64,000 bases of DNA from Miltoncostaea sp963823515. Its GTDB lineage: Bacteria; Actinomycetota; Thermoleophilia; Miltoncostaeales; Miltoncostaeaceae. Under the pieces are notes generated by a model. It saw only the letters and a list, made by a program, of their open reading frames with translations. It was not told where the DNA came from and did not search any database. Position numbers and translations under genes: made by a program. Location: contig CAWGMB010000001.1 of NCBI GenBank assembly GCA_963823515.1, forward strand, positions 124,001 to 188,000, in the 5' to 3' direction. Shown here in pieces: positions 25,590 to 36,568 of this stretch; within the stretch, counting starts at the first letter, position 1; each line of letters starts with the position of its first letter.

Positions 25590-26972
25590 TCAGCCGTCGA
25601 TGCGGTACCGGCCCCGGATCACGTGGCCGGCGTCGTGGCGGTCGCGGATCTCTCGCAGGCGCGCGATCGTCGCCGCGCGGTGGAGGTCGGCTGCGTCCAG
25701 GGGGCGCTCGGAGAAGTTCTGGTACTCGACGCCGCGTCCCCAGGGCGCGAGCGCCGCCGTCACGAGCTGCGCGTGGCGGGCGATGAGCGCGCCCTGCTCG
25801 GCGTCCATCGGCAGGCCGATCGCGAACATCGCGAAGCCGCCGTCGAGGTGGGAGAGGGCCCCGGCCCCCTCCGCCGGGCGCCCGAGCGCGCCGCCCAGCT
25901 GGCGCAGCTCGACCGACAGCAGTGGCGATCCCGAGCCGGGGCCGACGGCCTCGGCGAGCGCCGCGGCGGCCTCGGGCGGGAAGGCATCGATCATCGCGCC
26001 GTCACCGACCCCCGGGACCGGCTCCTCGGGGTCCTGATGGAGGTGGGTGAGCGCGGCCGCCGGGACCATGTCGAAGGTGTCCATCTCGGCGCCCAGCGCG
26101 CGCAGCGGCGCCATCAACTCCGGGCCGCGGGCCGGCTCACCGGTCCAGGCGGCCTCCACCGCGACGAGCTGGCGGCCCCGCAGCGGCTCGGGGATCATCG
26201 GCAGCGGCGGCAGCTGGAGCACCCGCACGATCGAGGTCATCTCGTCCGGAAGGTCGTTCGTCCATGCGCTCCAGGCCTCCATCACCTCGCGCGTCCGCTC
26301 CCACGGCCAGATGAGCCAGCCCGCGTACGCGCTCTCGAGCGGGAACAGGCGGAACTCCAGCGCGGTGACGACTCCGAAGTTGCCGCCGCCCCCGCGGATG
26401 GCCCAGAAGAGGTCCGGGTGGTGGTCGGCGTCGGCGCGCACGATCTCGCCCTCTCCGGTGACGAGCTCCACGGCGGTCACATGGTTGGTCGCGAGGCCGT
26501 GGCTGCGGGCCATCCAGCCGATGCCGCCGCCGAGCGTGTAGCCCACCACGCCGACGTCGGGCGAGGAGCCGTGCAGCGCCGTGAGGCCGTGCTCGGTGGC
26601 GGGACCCACAACCTCGGCCCACTCCGCGCCGGCCTCCGCCCGGGCGATCCGGGCGACCGGGTCGATGTCCACCGCGCGCATCGCGGTGGTGCGCAGCAGC
26701 ACCGTGCCGGCGAGGTCGCCCATCGGCGTGGCACCGTGCCCCGTGCCCTGTGGCACGACCTCGATGCCGGCCGCCAGGGCGAAGCGCACGACATCGCGGA
26801 CGTCCTCGGCGGACCGCGCCTGCACGACGGCGGCGGGCCGCTGGTCGACGGCCAGGTTCCACGGCGTGCGGGCGGCGTCCCAGCCGTCGTCTTCGGGCAG
26901 GAAGACAGGCGCCGAGACGGAGTCGCGCAGCGCGGCGATCGGGGTGCCGGGGTGAGTGTCGAGCGTTGCCAT
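25590..26972 (-). CDS. FAD-linked oxidase (BBE/berberine-bridge type)
   Basis: 460 residues from ATG 26972 (AAGGAG upstream). FAD-binding type-4 domain with VVPQGTGHGATPMGD, GVVGYTLGGGIGWMARSHGLA and FWAIRGGGGNFGVVTALEF. The C-terminus ends with the BBE-like part WGRGVEYQNFSERP. These enzymes covalently bind FAD and oxidise alcohols, sugars or alkaloid-like substrates with O2; substrate unknown. The usual GxGH histidine is present. It faces a LuxR-type regulator gene at 27088. Confidence 0.85.
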   Translation of the reverse strand: MATLDTHPGTPIAALRDSVSAPVFLPEDDGWDAARTPWNLAVDQRPAAVVQARSAEDVRDVVRFALAAGIEVVPQGTGHGATPMGDLAGTVLLRTTAMRAVDIDPVARIARAEAGAEWAEVVGPATEHGLTALHGSSPDVGVVGYTLGGGIGWMARSHGLATNHVTAVELVTGEGEIVRADADHHPDLFWAIRGGGGNFGVVTALEFRLFPLESAYAGWLIWPWERTREVMEAWSAWTNDLPDEMTSIVRVLQLPPLPMIPEPLRGRQLVAVEAAWTGEPARGPELMAPLRALGAEMDTFDMVPAAALTHLHQDPEEPVPGVGDGAMIDAFPPEAAAALAEAVGPGSGSPLLSVELRQLGGALGRPAEGAGALSHLDGGFAMFAIGLPMDAEQGALIARHAQLVTAALAPWGRGVEYQNFSERPLDAADLHRAATIARLREIRDRHDAGHVIRGRYRIDG

Positions 26973-27087
26973 CGGGTGCTCCTTGGTCGTCTGCCGGTCG
27001 GACGTCCCGAGGCTCCCGCATCGCGCCGCCGCCCCGCGTCGGGGGCGGTGGCCCGGGCACCCCATACGAGTCCCTACATTTCCGGGC

Positions 27088-29752
27088 GTGAGCTTCTCAG
27101 ACGACCTCTTCGAGCGCCAAGCCGAGCTCGGTCTGATCGAGGGGCTGGTCGCGACGTGCGCGGGCGGCGACGGCCGGATGGCGCTGGTCGAGGGGCCCGC
27201 CGGCATCGGCAAGACGCGCCTGCTCGGAGCCGCGGCGGGGCTGTCGATCGAGGCGGGCTTGCGGGTGCTGCGCGCGCGGGCCGGCGAGCTCGAGCGCGAG
27301 TTCTCCCTGGGGGTGGTGCGCCAGCTGCTCGAGCCGGCGCTGGCCGCGGAGGACGAGCCCGGGCGCGCGGAGCTGCTGGCCGGCGCGGCCGGCCTGGCCG
27401 AGCCGGTCCTCGCGGCGGCGGACGCCGGTCCCGGCAACCTGTTCGCCGCCTACCACGGGCTCTACTGGCTGACCGCCAACCTCGCGGGCCGCGGGCCGCT
27501 CGTCCTGGTCGTGGACGACCTGCACTGGTGCGACGAGCCGTCGCTCGGATTCCTCGACTACCTGGGGCGCAGGCTGGAGGGCCTGCCGGTGCTGGTGGTC
27601 GCCGGCATGCGCCCCTCGGAGCCCGGCGCGCCGGCCGAGCTGCTCGACGCCCTGGCGGCCGGGCCCGAGGTGAAGGTCATCCGCCCGCGCGCCCTGACGG
27701 CCGCCGCGAGCGCGGCTCTCGTGCGCGCCCGCCTCTGCGGAGGCCGACGACGCGTTCTGCGCCGCGTGCCACGAGGCGACCGGCGGCAACCCCCTGCTGG
27801 TCACCGAGCTGGCGGCCGCGCTCGCCGCCGAGGGGGTCGTCCCCGCCGCCGCCAACGCCGCGCGGGTGCGCGAGATCGGCCCCGAGGCCGTCTCGCGCGC
27901 CGTGCGGCTGCGCCTCGCCCGCCTGCCGGCCGCCGCGACCGCGCTCGCCGAGGCGGCCAGCGTCCTTGGCGACGGCGCGGACCTCGGCGACGCGTCGCGG
28001 CTCGCGGGGCTCGGCGTTCAGGAGGGGCTGGAGGCCGCGGCGGCCCTCGCCGGCGCGGACCTGCTGCGAGCGGCCGAGGTCGTCGAGTTCACCCACCCAG
28101 TGGTGCGCGCCGCGGTCTACGCCGGCCTGGGCCTGGCCGGCCAGAAGGCCGCGCACCTGCGCGCGGTGGCGCTGCTCGCCGCGGCGGGCCGCCCCCCGGA
28201 GCAGCTGGCCGCGCACATCCTGGTCTGCCCGCCCGCCGCCGATCCGGCGGCCGTCGCGGCGCTGCGCGCCGCCGCCCGCCGCGCCGGCGCCGACGGCGAC
28301 GCGCAGGCCGCGGTGAGGTACCTGAGCCGGGCCCTGCGCGAGCCACCGCCACGCGACGACCGGGTCGCCGTGCTCGTGGAGCTGGGGCTGGCCGAGCAGT
28401 TCGTGAACGGCCCCGCCGCCGTGGAGCACCTGCGCGAAGCGCTCGCGCTCACCTCTCCTCCCGAGAGCGGGCGCGTCGCCGTGAGCCTCGCTCGCGCCCT
28501 CTACTTCTCGGGTCGCGCGCAGGAGGCCGCCGAGGCGTTCGAGCAGGCCCTCGCCGAACCGGGCGCCGACCGCGACGCGGTCGAGAACCTCGAGGCCGGG
28601 CTCGTGGTGGCCTCGCTCTTCGAGCCCGGCCTCGCGGATCGCGGGCGAGCCCGCCTGGAGGGCACGGCCCGCGCCGGGGCCGAGGCGACCACCGCGGGGC
28701 GCATCCTCCTCGGCTACGGCGCGTACGACGTCGCCCGCACACTGCTCGGCCGTGAGGAGGCGGTCGCGCGCGCCCGCCGCTCCTGGGCGGGCGGGGCGCT
28801 CGCCCGCGAGGACAGCCAGGGCGCGCCCGCCGCCGTGGGGGACGTGCTGGCGAGCGCAGGCCTGCTGGACGAGGCCGTCGAGGTGGCCCGGACCGTGCTC
28901 GAGCAGGGCCAGCGCACAGGGGCGGTCTTCGAGGTCGTCATGGGCTACGGGATGCGCGCCAGCATGCTGCGCCACCGCGGGCCCCTGGCCGAGGCGCACG
29001 CCGATGCGGTGGCGGCGATCGAGGGCTCACGCGAGCACGGCTTCCTCACCGTGATCCACTGGACCCTCGCCTGGCTGGTCGAGACGCTGGTCGTGCGCGG
29101 GGAGTACCCGGCGGCCGCCGAGGCGCTCGCCACGCACGGGATGGACGGGCCGCTTCCGGACAGCGGCCACCTCAGCGCCATCCTGCTGGCGCGCGCCGGC
29201 GTGCGCATCGCCCAGGACCGGCACCGCGAGGCGGTCAACGACGCCCTTGAGGTCGGCCGCCGCTTCGGGCTCCTCGGCGGGCGCAATCCGGCGATGTTCC
29301 CGTGGCGCACCCGCGCGGCCGAAGCGCTCATCGCCCTCGGCGAGACCGCCCGGGCCGGCACCCTCGCCGCGGAGGAGCTCGCGCTCGCCCGCGAGTGGGG
29401 GGCTCCTGCGCCCATCGCCCGTGCGTTGCGCCTCGGCGGGCTGGCGGCCGGCGGCGATCAGGGTCTGGCGATGCTCGCCGAGGCCGCCGAGGTCGTCAAC
29501 GGCTCGCCCGCGCAGGTCGAGCGCGCGAGCGCCCTGATCGAGCTCGGCGCCGCGCTGCGCCGCGCCAACCGACGCGCCGACGCGCGGCCGGTGCTCCAGG
29601 AGGGCGCGGACCTCGCGACGCGCATCGGCGCGCGCGTGCAGGCGGAGCGGGCGATGGAGGAGCTGCTCGCATCCGGCGCCCGCCCGCGCCGGATGGCTGT
29701 GAGCGGCCGCGAGTCGCTCACCCCGGTCGAGGCGGCGCTCGGCCAGGGGTGA
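27088..29752 (+). pseudogene. LuxR-type STAND regulator lacking its HTH and frameshifted
   Basis: GTG 27088 begins FSDDLFERQAELGLIEGL, with Walker A LVEGPAGIGKTRLL and Walker B LVLVVDDLHWCDEPSL. Near 27730-27740 the frame changes and continues as EADDAFCAACHEATGGNPLL, then helical repeats. The last residues, SGRESLTPVEAALGQG, reach the first turn of the expected LuxR HTH (SLTP..E) and stop. The DNA-binding domain is therefore absent. The frameshift alone could be an assembly error, but the HTH loss is not explained by one base within the visible sequence. It is divergent from the FAD-linked oxidase. Confidence 0.7.
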
Positions 29753-29766
29753 GGCTCCGAGCACGC

Positions 29767-29794
29767 CCGGGCCGGCGGATGACCGCCGGCCCGG
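29767..29794. terminator. Perfect 12-bp-stem hairpin between convergent genes
   Basis: CCGGGCCGGCGG, loop ATGA, then CCGCCGGCCCGG. It lies between the stop of the LuxR-type gene (29752) and that of katG (29807). Confidence 0.75.
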
Positions 29795-29806
29795 ACGCCG
29801 CCAGGG

Positions 29807-31977
<2,171 letters not shown>

Positions 31978-32053
31978 GGTGTTCTCGCCTTTCGTCGGGG
32001 CAGGGTTTTCAGGCACGGGCAATCCGTGTGGGATCGGGCACTGACGGGATGGA

Positions 32054-32486
32054 TCAGAGGCGCTGCGCGGTGGTGCAGGCGGGGCACAGGCCCCAGTGGG
32101 TGACCTCGGTCTCGTCGATCGCGTAGCCGTGGTCCGTCGGACGCGGTCAGGCAGGGCGCGCCGCCGACGGCGCAATCGACATCGGCGACTGCGCCGCACG
32201 AGCGGCACACGACGTGGTGGTGGTTGTCTGCGACCCGCGACTCGTAGCGGACCACGGAGCCCGCGGGCTGGATGCGCCGCACCAAGCCCGCGGCGGTCAG
32301 CGCACGCAGCACGTCGTAGACGGCCTGCGTGGACACCTCGCCCAGATGCCGGCGCACTACACCGATGATCGTGTCGGTGTCGCTGTGCGGATGCTCGTAC
32401 ACCGCGCTCAGTACGGCAACGCGCGGACGGGTTACGCGAAGAGCAGCCCCGCGCAACAGGTGCTCGGCATCCGACGTCACGATCAC
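32054..32486 (-). CDS. furA: FurA-type ferric uptake/peroxide regulator, one frameshift
   Basis: Fur-family repressor of katG. GTG 32486 starts IVTSDAEHLLRGAALRVTRP (winged helix), then VSTQAVYDVLRALTAAGLVR and the metal site HHHVVCRSCGAVADVDC. An extra base near 32137 moves the frame, after which HGYAIDETEVTHWGLCPACTT ends the gene at the TGA 32054-32056, with the second CxxC. About 143 residues, the usual size. It sits directly upstream of katG with its own strong promoter (32493-32521). Fur members of this type sense peroxide/iron and autoregulate. Confidence 0.85.
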
Positions 32487-32492
32487 GCGGCG

Positions 32493-32521
32493 AGTCTAGG
32501 CCACAATCTGGAATCAGTCAA
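32493..32521 (-). promoter_or_regulatory. Consensus-like promoter of furA-katG, predicted leaderless
   Basis: Minus strand: -35 TTGACT (32521-32516), 17-bp spacer, -10 TAGACT (32498-32493). The predicted transcription start, 7 nt beyond the -10, falls on the first base of the furA GTG (32486), so the mRNA would have no leader. The spacer and upstream bases are unusually AT-rich here (ATTCCAGATTGTGG), as expected for a Fur-family operator. Confidence 0.65.
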
Positions 32522-32564
32522 AAGAAGCGAACCGCTTTCGTTCCGGCGACCAGTTGTCGCCGGA

Positions 32565-32666
32565 ACGCGCGGGGGACGGGCCGGCTGCATTGCGGTGCGT
32601 TGTCGCTCAGCGAGTACGAGCGCCTTGTCACCGGCGCCGGGTCCGCAGGGGCCGGCATCACCTTCA
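32565..32666. repeat. 102-bp imperfect repeat, copy 1
   Basis: Aligns with 34915-35016 in the same orientation. Both copies start ACGCGC and end ATCACCTTCA, and share an identical 23-bp core (32602-32624 and 34952-34974) that contains CGCTC...GAGCG as a possible small hairpin. Overall identity is roughly three quarters by eye. Origin unknown. Confidence 0.6.
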
Positions 32667-32697
32667 CCCGTCCGAGCCCGGCGATGGCTCAAGCCCC

Positions 32698-32716
32698 GAG
32701 CGGATTCGAGCCGCGG
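32698..32716. repeat. tRNA 3'-end (T-arm) relic, possible old att site
   Basis: GAGCGGATTCGAGCCGCGG resembles the T-arm sequence (minus-strand sense) of tRNA-Thr at 63303. No full tRNA can be folded here. Similar scars lie at 40121 and 42823 and at the element's left att (46910). The surrounding 32667-33178 shows no supportable gene; one frame ends in a cysteine-rich tail (ACCHCGCHLCPTCEE, stop at 32939) of uncertain meaning. Confidence 0.45.
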
Positions 32717-33178
32717 CCTCCTCGTCGCGAGCAAGGACGGGGCTTGTGGCGAGTGGTGGTCGTCGATCGGAGTGGTCGCGGTTGGACGGATTCGGTCGGC
32801 TCGGGGCTCCTCGCTCACGACCGTTCCGGGCCGAGCGCCGGGCGCCGGCGAGGCGCTTCGACTGCGGGGGGTCCTGGAGGGCTCGGCCTCGGCGTGTTGC
32901 CACTGTGGTTGCCACTTGTGTCCGACGTGCGAGGAGTGACGCGAAAGGGACTGAGGGCCGTCGCGACCCACGAACCGGTCGCCGAGACGTCGGACCTGCC
33001 GCCCGAAGACGGCCTCGCCGCGCGGCTCGAGGGCGCATCAGACCGACGCGTCAGGACTCTTGCCTGCGGAGTTGATGGCTCGCGGCCTGGCCTGAGGGGT
33101 GGACGAGGCGTTCCGATGGCCCACCTCGGCGCGGTCGTCGATCGAAACCGAATCTGAATAGCCGCGATTCGCGGCGGC

Positions 33179-33743
33179 GTGGCACCCTCGGTGCGTGACT
33201 GCGTGATCCAGATCAGGGCGACCCGGGGCCCAGGGGCAGCAGCGATGCGGGCGCTCCTCGTGCCCGGCGGCGACATCACCGTCTGGAACCCCGTACGAAG
33301 CGGATCTCCTGCAGACCATCTCACCTTCATTCGTGGCGTCGAAGCCCTCCTGAGCGGCGTGGACGCCTGCTCCATCGAAGCGATGAGGCGCGGGACGGCG
33401 GAGATGGGATCGGTGGCGTCACATCGGTACGTGATCACCGACGAGCTACCCGACTCCGGTCCCCTCTTTCTCACAGGCAACGCCGACACGGTCCACGCCT
33501 CGGTGATCCTCGACCTGGAGCGCGACGGCGCAACGGTGGTCGAGATCCCTCCGGGATGTGGGCCGGGGACGGTGAACGACGCGTGGTTCCGGTTCGTGAT
33601 CGAAATGGGCGGTCCGGGCCCCGACGGCGGACAGGCGGCAAGCACCCAATCCTGCCCAGGGCTACGATGGGGACGTGGCCGACCGCTACTTCACCGGCGT
33701 CCGACGACCCGCCGGAGATGGAGTTCATCCCCGCGAGCGCTAG
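33179..33743 (+). pseudogene. DUF1254-type protein remnant
   Basis: HLTFIRGVEALLSGVDACS, DSGPLFLTGNADTVHASV, VVEIPPGCGPG and VNDAWFRFVIEMGGPGPD match the N-terminal half of DUF1254/DUF1214 proteins. The frame then breaks: K-HPILP in one frame and GYDGDVADRYFTGVRR in another, ending at a stop at 33743. The usual start region and the whole second half (DUF1214) are missing, so this is decayed rather than only shifted. Confidence 0.6.
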
Positions 33744-33854
33744 CCGTGGTCGGACCAGGCCTCGCGCCCCGGCGAGCTCGAGCTGGTCGGCTGACCGGAC
33801 GGGCACCGATACGCACCTCCAACGTAAAGCGCCACCGACGAGAAGGAATCGAGA

Positions 33855-34314
33855 ATGACGGAAACACCTCTGGACGAGCTCGGCCCCGTTGACTACATGG
33901 TCGTCGAGTTCCCCGCAGGAGCGAGCAATTTCACGGGGGAGATGACGGCGGAGCTGCTCTCGCTCGTCGACGCGGGCACGATCCGCGTGATCGACGTCCT
34001 GATCCTCACGAAGAACGAGGACGGCTCCGTTCGACGCGATGGAGCTCTCCGACGTCCCCGGCCTCGGAGAGCTGCAGGCGATCGAGGCCGAGCTGGCGGA
34101 GCTCCTGGCGGAGGAAGACGTCGTGAACCTCGCCGCGTGCATGGAGCCGGGCAGTGTCGCCGGCGTGCTGGTCTGGGAGAACCTCTGGGCCGCACCATTC
34201 GCGTCGGCGGCACGGCGTTCGGGGGGCCAGCTGATCGCCAGCGGACGGATTCCGATCCAGGCGATCGTGGCCTCGATCGAGGCCGACGAAGCACTCGCAA
34301 CCGAAGGAGTCTAG
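33855..34314 (+). CDS. DUF6325-like small protein, one frameshift
   Basis: ATG 33855 (AAGGA upstream) starts TETPLDELGPVDYMVVEFP, then VDAGTIRVIDVLILTKNEDGS. An extra base near 34035 shifts the frame, and MELSDVPGLGELQAI continues to AGVLVWENLWAAPFA and SGGQLIASGRIPIQAI. This is the pattern of a small actinobacterial family (DUF6325) often next to a short basic/SHOCT-type protein, as here. About 152 residues when joined. Role unknown; relatives are annotated as membrane-associated or stress proteins without firm evidence. Confidence 0.65.
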
Positions 34315-34316
34315 GA

Positions 34317-34484
34317 ATGCCAGTCAGACGAGCACGTGTGGGAAGAGCGGGGGTCATCGGACACCCCGTGGCCAAGACCGCGGTCGTCGCCAAGGCCGTC
34401 TCGCCGGGCCCCGCGCCGGTGGCGAAGACCGCGGTCGTGGCCGCGGCCGTCACACCCGGGCGGAGGGCTCGCCGGCGAATCTGA
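34317..34484 (+). CDS. Short basic protein with internal repeat
   Basis: 55 residues, ATG 34317 with GAAGGAG 8 bases upstream, 2 bp after the DUF6325-like gene. Contains a repeated unit: HPVAKTAVVAKAVSPG and then APVAKTAVVAAAVTPG, followed by an Arg-rich tail. It is the usual small partner of DUF6325-like genes. Function unknown. Confidence 0.6.
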   Translation: MPVRRARVGRAGVIGHPVAKTAVVAKAVSPGPAPVAKTAVVAAAVTPGRRARRRI

Positions 34485-34580
34485 GGCCGTGGGCTCCGGC
34501 TGACGCCCAGGGCCGAAGCCCAGGACCCCCAGGGCCGACCTCGTTGACGGGGTCGGGCGGTCCCCACAAGGACAGGGCCG

Positions 34581-34625
34581 CCCGCCGGCAGTACCCCCCT
34601 TCGTGCGGGGCGGACTGCCGGCGGG
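34581..34625. terminator. Hairpin after the DUF6325-like pair
   Basis: CCCGCCGGCAGT (34581-34592) pairs with ACTGCCGGCGGG (34614-34625) around an imperfect inner stem. Its right arm merges into the start of the katG fragment. 34485-34580 holds nothing else recognisable. Confidence 0.55.
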
Positions 34626-34912
34626 GCTCTTGGAGAGCTCCCACTCGCAGCTGAACAGCGTCTCGAAGAAGCTGTTGTCCCACGTCACGGGGGTGGGGGT
34701 CCAGGCGCCCTCCAGGCCGCTGGTGATGGTGTCGTCGCCCTTGCCGCTGCCATGGCGGCTGGTCCAGCCCAGCCCCATCTCCTGGAGGGGGGCGGCCTCG
34801 GGCTCGGGGCCGACGAGCGCGGCATCGCCCGCGCCGTGGTTCTTGCCGAAGGTGTGGCCGCCGGCGATCAGCGCGACCGTCTCCTCGTGGGTTCGCCAGC
34901 TCCCGGTCGCCG
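34617..34912 (-). pseudogene. katG fragment, near-identical copy with an internal deletion
   Basis: 34617-34888 matches katG positions 30984-31255 (272 bp, apparently identical: the translations agree throughout). 34889-34912 matches 31375-31398 (24 bp), so 119 bp are missing at the join. It includes IAGGHTFGKNHGAG and the segment up to LSKSPAG. No start, stop or remaining katG is present. The near identity implies a recent copy or ongoing gene conversion. Confidence 0.9.
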
Positions 34913-34914
34913 TG

Positions 34915-35016
34915 ACGCGCCGGGGTGGGCCGGCTTCATTGCCGGGGCGTCGTCGCTCAGCGAGTACGAGCGCCCTTCCGCCGGGGCCGGGCTCCCACAG
35001 GTAGGAATCACCTTCA
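34915..35016. repeat. 102-bp imperfect repeat, copy 2
   Basis: Partner of 32565-32666; begins 3 bp after the katG fragment. The following 35017-35315 shows no gene that can be supported. Confidence 0.6.
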
Positions 35017-35315
35017 GTCATGAGGTGGCCGACGGCCTGCACGGGGCGATCGTCGCCGTGGCGACGCCGGCGGACGCGCCGAGCATCCTGGGCCGAGGTC
35101 GCACGCGGCGCTCAGCAATCGGGGCCAGGACCCCGCTGCGCGGCGGGACGGTTCTCACGATTATCACGCGGGATACCTCGAGAGTGGCGATGAGCGGCCG
35201 GTAGCGAGGGCGGTGGAGGCGTCACTCCATCTGCTGTGCAGCCACCCCGAGCCGACTTGTGCGCTCGAGCGGCGCGAGCGCTCGCACTTGCGCGACGGAC
35301 GAAGCGCGCTACCTT

Positions 35316-35347
35316 AGGTGTAGATCGCACCTATGTGATCTATACCT
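35316..35347. promoter_or_regulatory. 11-bp-arm inverted repeat upstream of a hypothetical gene
   Basis: AGGTGTAGATC (35316-35326) and GATCTATACCT (35337-35347) form an inverted repeat with one mismatch and a 10-bp spacer. It lies 18-49 bp before the gene at 35365, in an AT-rich pocket that is unusual for this genome. Likely operator overlapping a promoter; the regulator is unknown. Confidence 0.5.
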
Positions 35348-35364
35348 CTTAGGAGATGCTCGAC

Positions 35365-35799
35365 ATGAACGGTGTTGGCCGCCCTGACTACGTGCTCCCC
35401 CGCTGGCCGCTGCGCGTCGTCGGACGACCGTATCTGCCGCCGGCGGCGGACATCGTCATCTCGGATGCGCTGGCCGACACGGTTCGGCTCATCGATGACG
35501 CACATCGCGTTCTGTCGAGCGAGGACCTGGCGGGGCTGCTCGTCGCGGTACGGGCGCTCACCGCGAAGCTCTCCGAGGGGCGTGCGCTGCCACGACCGGC
35601 CGATCGCCTCGACGAGGGCCGACCGGACCTGTCGAGCGCTGCGCGCGCGTACCTGCGCCCGATCAACGTCTGCCTGTACAGAGCCAGCCGCGGCTCGGGC
35701 CCGGCCCAGGCCCCCACCTTGGCGGGGCTCGCCGCCCGGCTCGACGACCACCTCGATGAGGTCGCGGCCCGAACCAAGGGGAGCGTCGTGCCCCGGTGA
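35365..35799 (+). CDS. Hypothetical protein
   Basis: 144 residues from ATG 35365; AGGAG lies 9 bases upstream, whereas the in-frame ATG 35356 would have none. Pro/Arg-rich start (PDYVLPRWPLRVVGRPYLPP) followed by helices (VISDALADTVRLIDDAHRVL). No membrane segment, no family recognised. The operator-like inverted repeat upstream supports it being expressed. Confidence 0.55.
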   Translation: MNGVGRPDYVLPRWPLRVVGRPYLPPAADIVISDALADTVRLIDDAHRVLSSEDLAGLLVAVRALTAKLSEGRALPRPADRLDEGRPDLSSAARAYLRPINVCLYRASRGSGPAQAPTLAGLAARLDDHLDEVAARTKGSVVPR

Positions 35800-35858
35800 C
35801 ACTTCCCGTGAGGAACCGGCCGGGCTGACCGCCCGGGCCGGGGGCCGGAGTCGTGGCG

Positions 35859-36132
35859 CGGGTGCACCTCAGGCGAGGACGCGCAGGAGGAAGTCGCGCT
35901 GCGCTTCGACGGCGCGATCGAACTGGGCGCCGGGGTGCCACAGGAGCCCGAAGTGCCCTCCTTCGATCTCCAGGATCTCCGTCTCGGCCGGTGCGGCCTC
36001 GATCGCTGCCCGCGCGACGGCAGGGTCGGAGCCCGGCATCTCGTCGTCGGGGGCGATGAGGGCCAGCAGCAGGGTCCGCAGATGGGGGGTGGCGAGGCCG
36101 ACGTGGTACGGCGAGGGCGTGGGCGGGATGAC
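35859..36132 (-). pseudogene. C-terminal fragment of the alpha/beta hydrolase gene, second copy
   Basis: 274 bp matching 41662-41935 with about three substitutions seen (for example GGCCGGTGCG against GGCCGGCGCG). It encodes the last part of the hydrolase, from IPPTPSPYHVGLATPHL through GHFGLLWHPGAQ to the stop, plus a few bases beyond. No 5' part follows on its upstream side (36133 onward). Similar in size to the katG fragment 1 kb away. Confidence 0.9.
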
Positions 36133-36200
36133 GTCGCGCTGGTTGGCGCGTCCAGGTTGGCGCGGCCGCGCTCTCGGTCATCCATGCGGACGTTCGCGCA

Positions 36201-36449
36201 GTGGATCTCGTCCTCGTCCTCGTCCTCATCGGCATCGTCATCGAGTTCTCGTTCTCGTGCGCCTCCATCGCGGCCCGCAAGGGGCACAGCCCGATCCTGT
36301 GGGCGATCCTCGGCGTGATGTTCCCGATCATCGCCCTGATTAGCATCGCCCTGCTCCCCGCGAGGGACCGCCCCCGGCCGGGTGGTCCGCAGCCGCGTCG
36401 CGGGCGACCGGCCGAACGGACACGTCGTCGGCCGAGGCCGCCGCGATAA
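36201..36449 (+). CDS. Small membrane protein
   Basis: 82 residues from GTG 36201: a first helix with Val/Leu repeats (DLVLVLVLIGIVIEF), CASIAARKGHSPILWAILG, a second helix (FPIIALISIALL), then a Pro/Arg-rich tail. The layout resembles small proteins with two helices and a cytoplasmic basic tail. No ribosome site is obvious. It precedes the ion-channel genes. Confidence 0.5.
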   Translation: MDLVLVLVLIGIVIEFSFSCASIAARKGHSPILWAILGVMFPIIALISIALLPARDRPRPGGPQPRRGRPAERTRRRPRPPR

Positions 36450-36568
36450 TGCGGCCCATACCGTGCGGGCGATGTCGATCGCCGTACCGGGTGGCCGGAG
36501 TAGGGGCTGTCGGCGGCAGGGCCTCGCCCTCGGCCGTCTGCCGCCGTCGTGAACGGGAGGAGGCACAC

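Noticed and set aside
34617..36132. Retron or diversity-generating element as the source of the gene fragments
   Set aside because: No reverse transcriptase, template/variable repeat pair or A-biased changes in this window.
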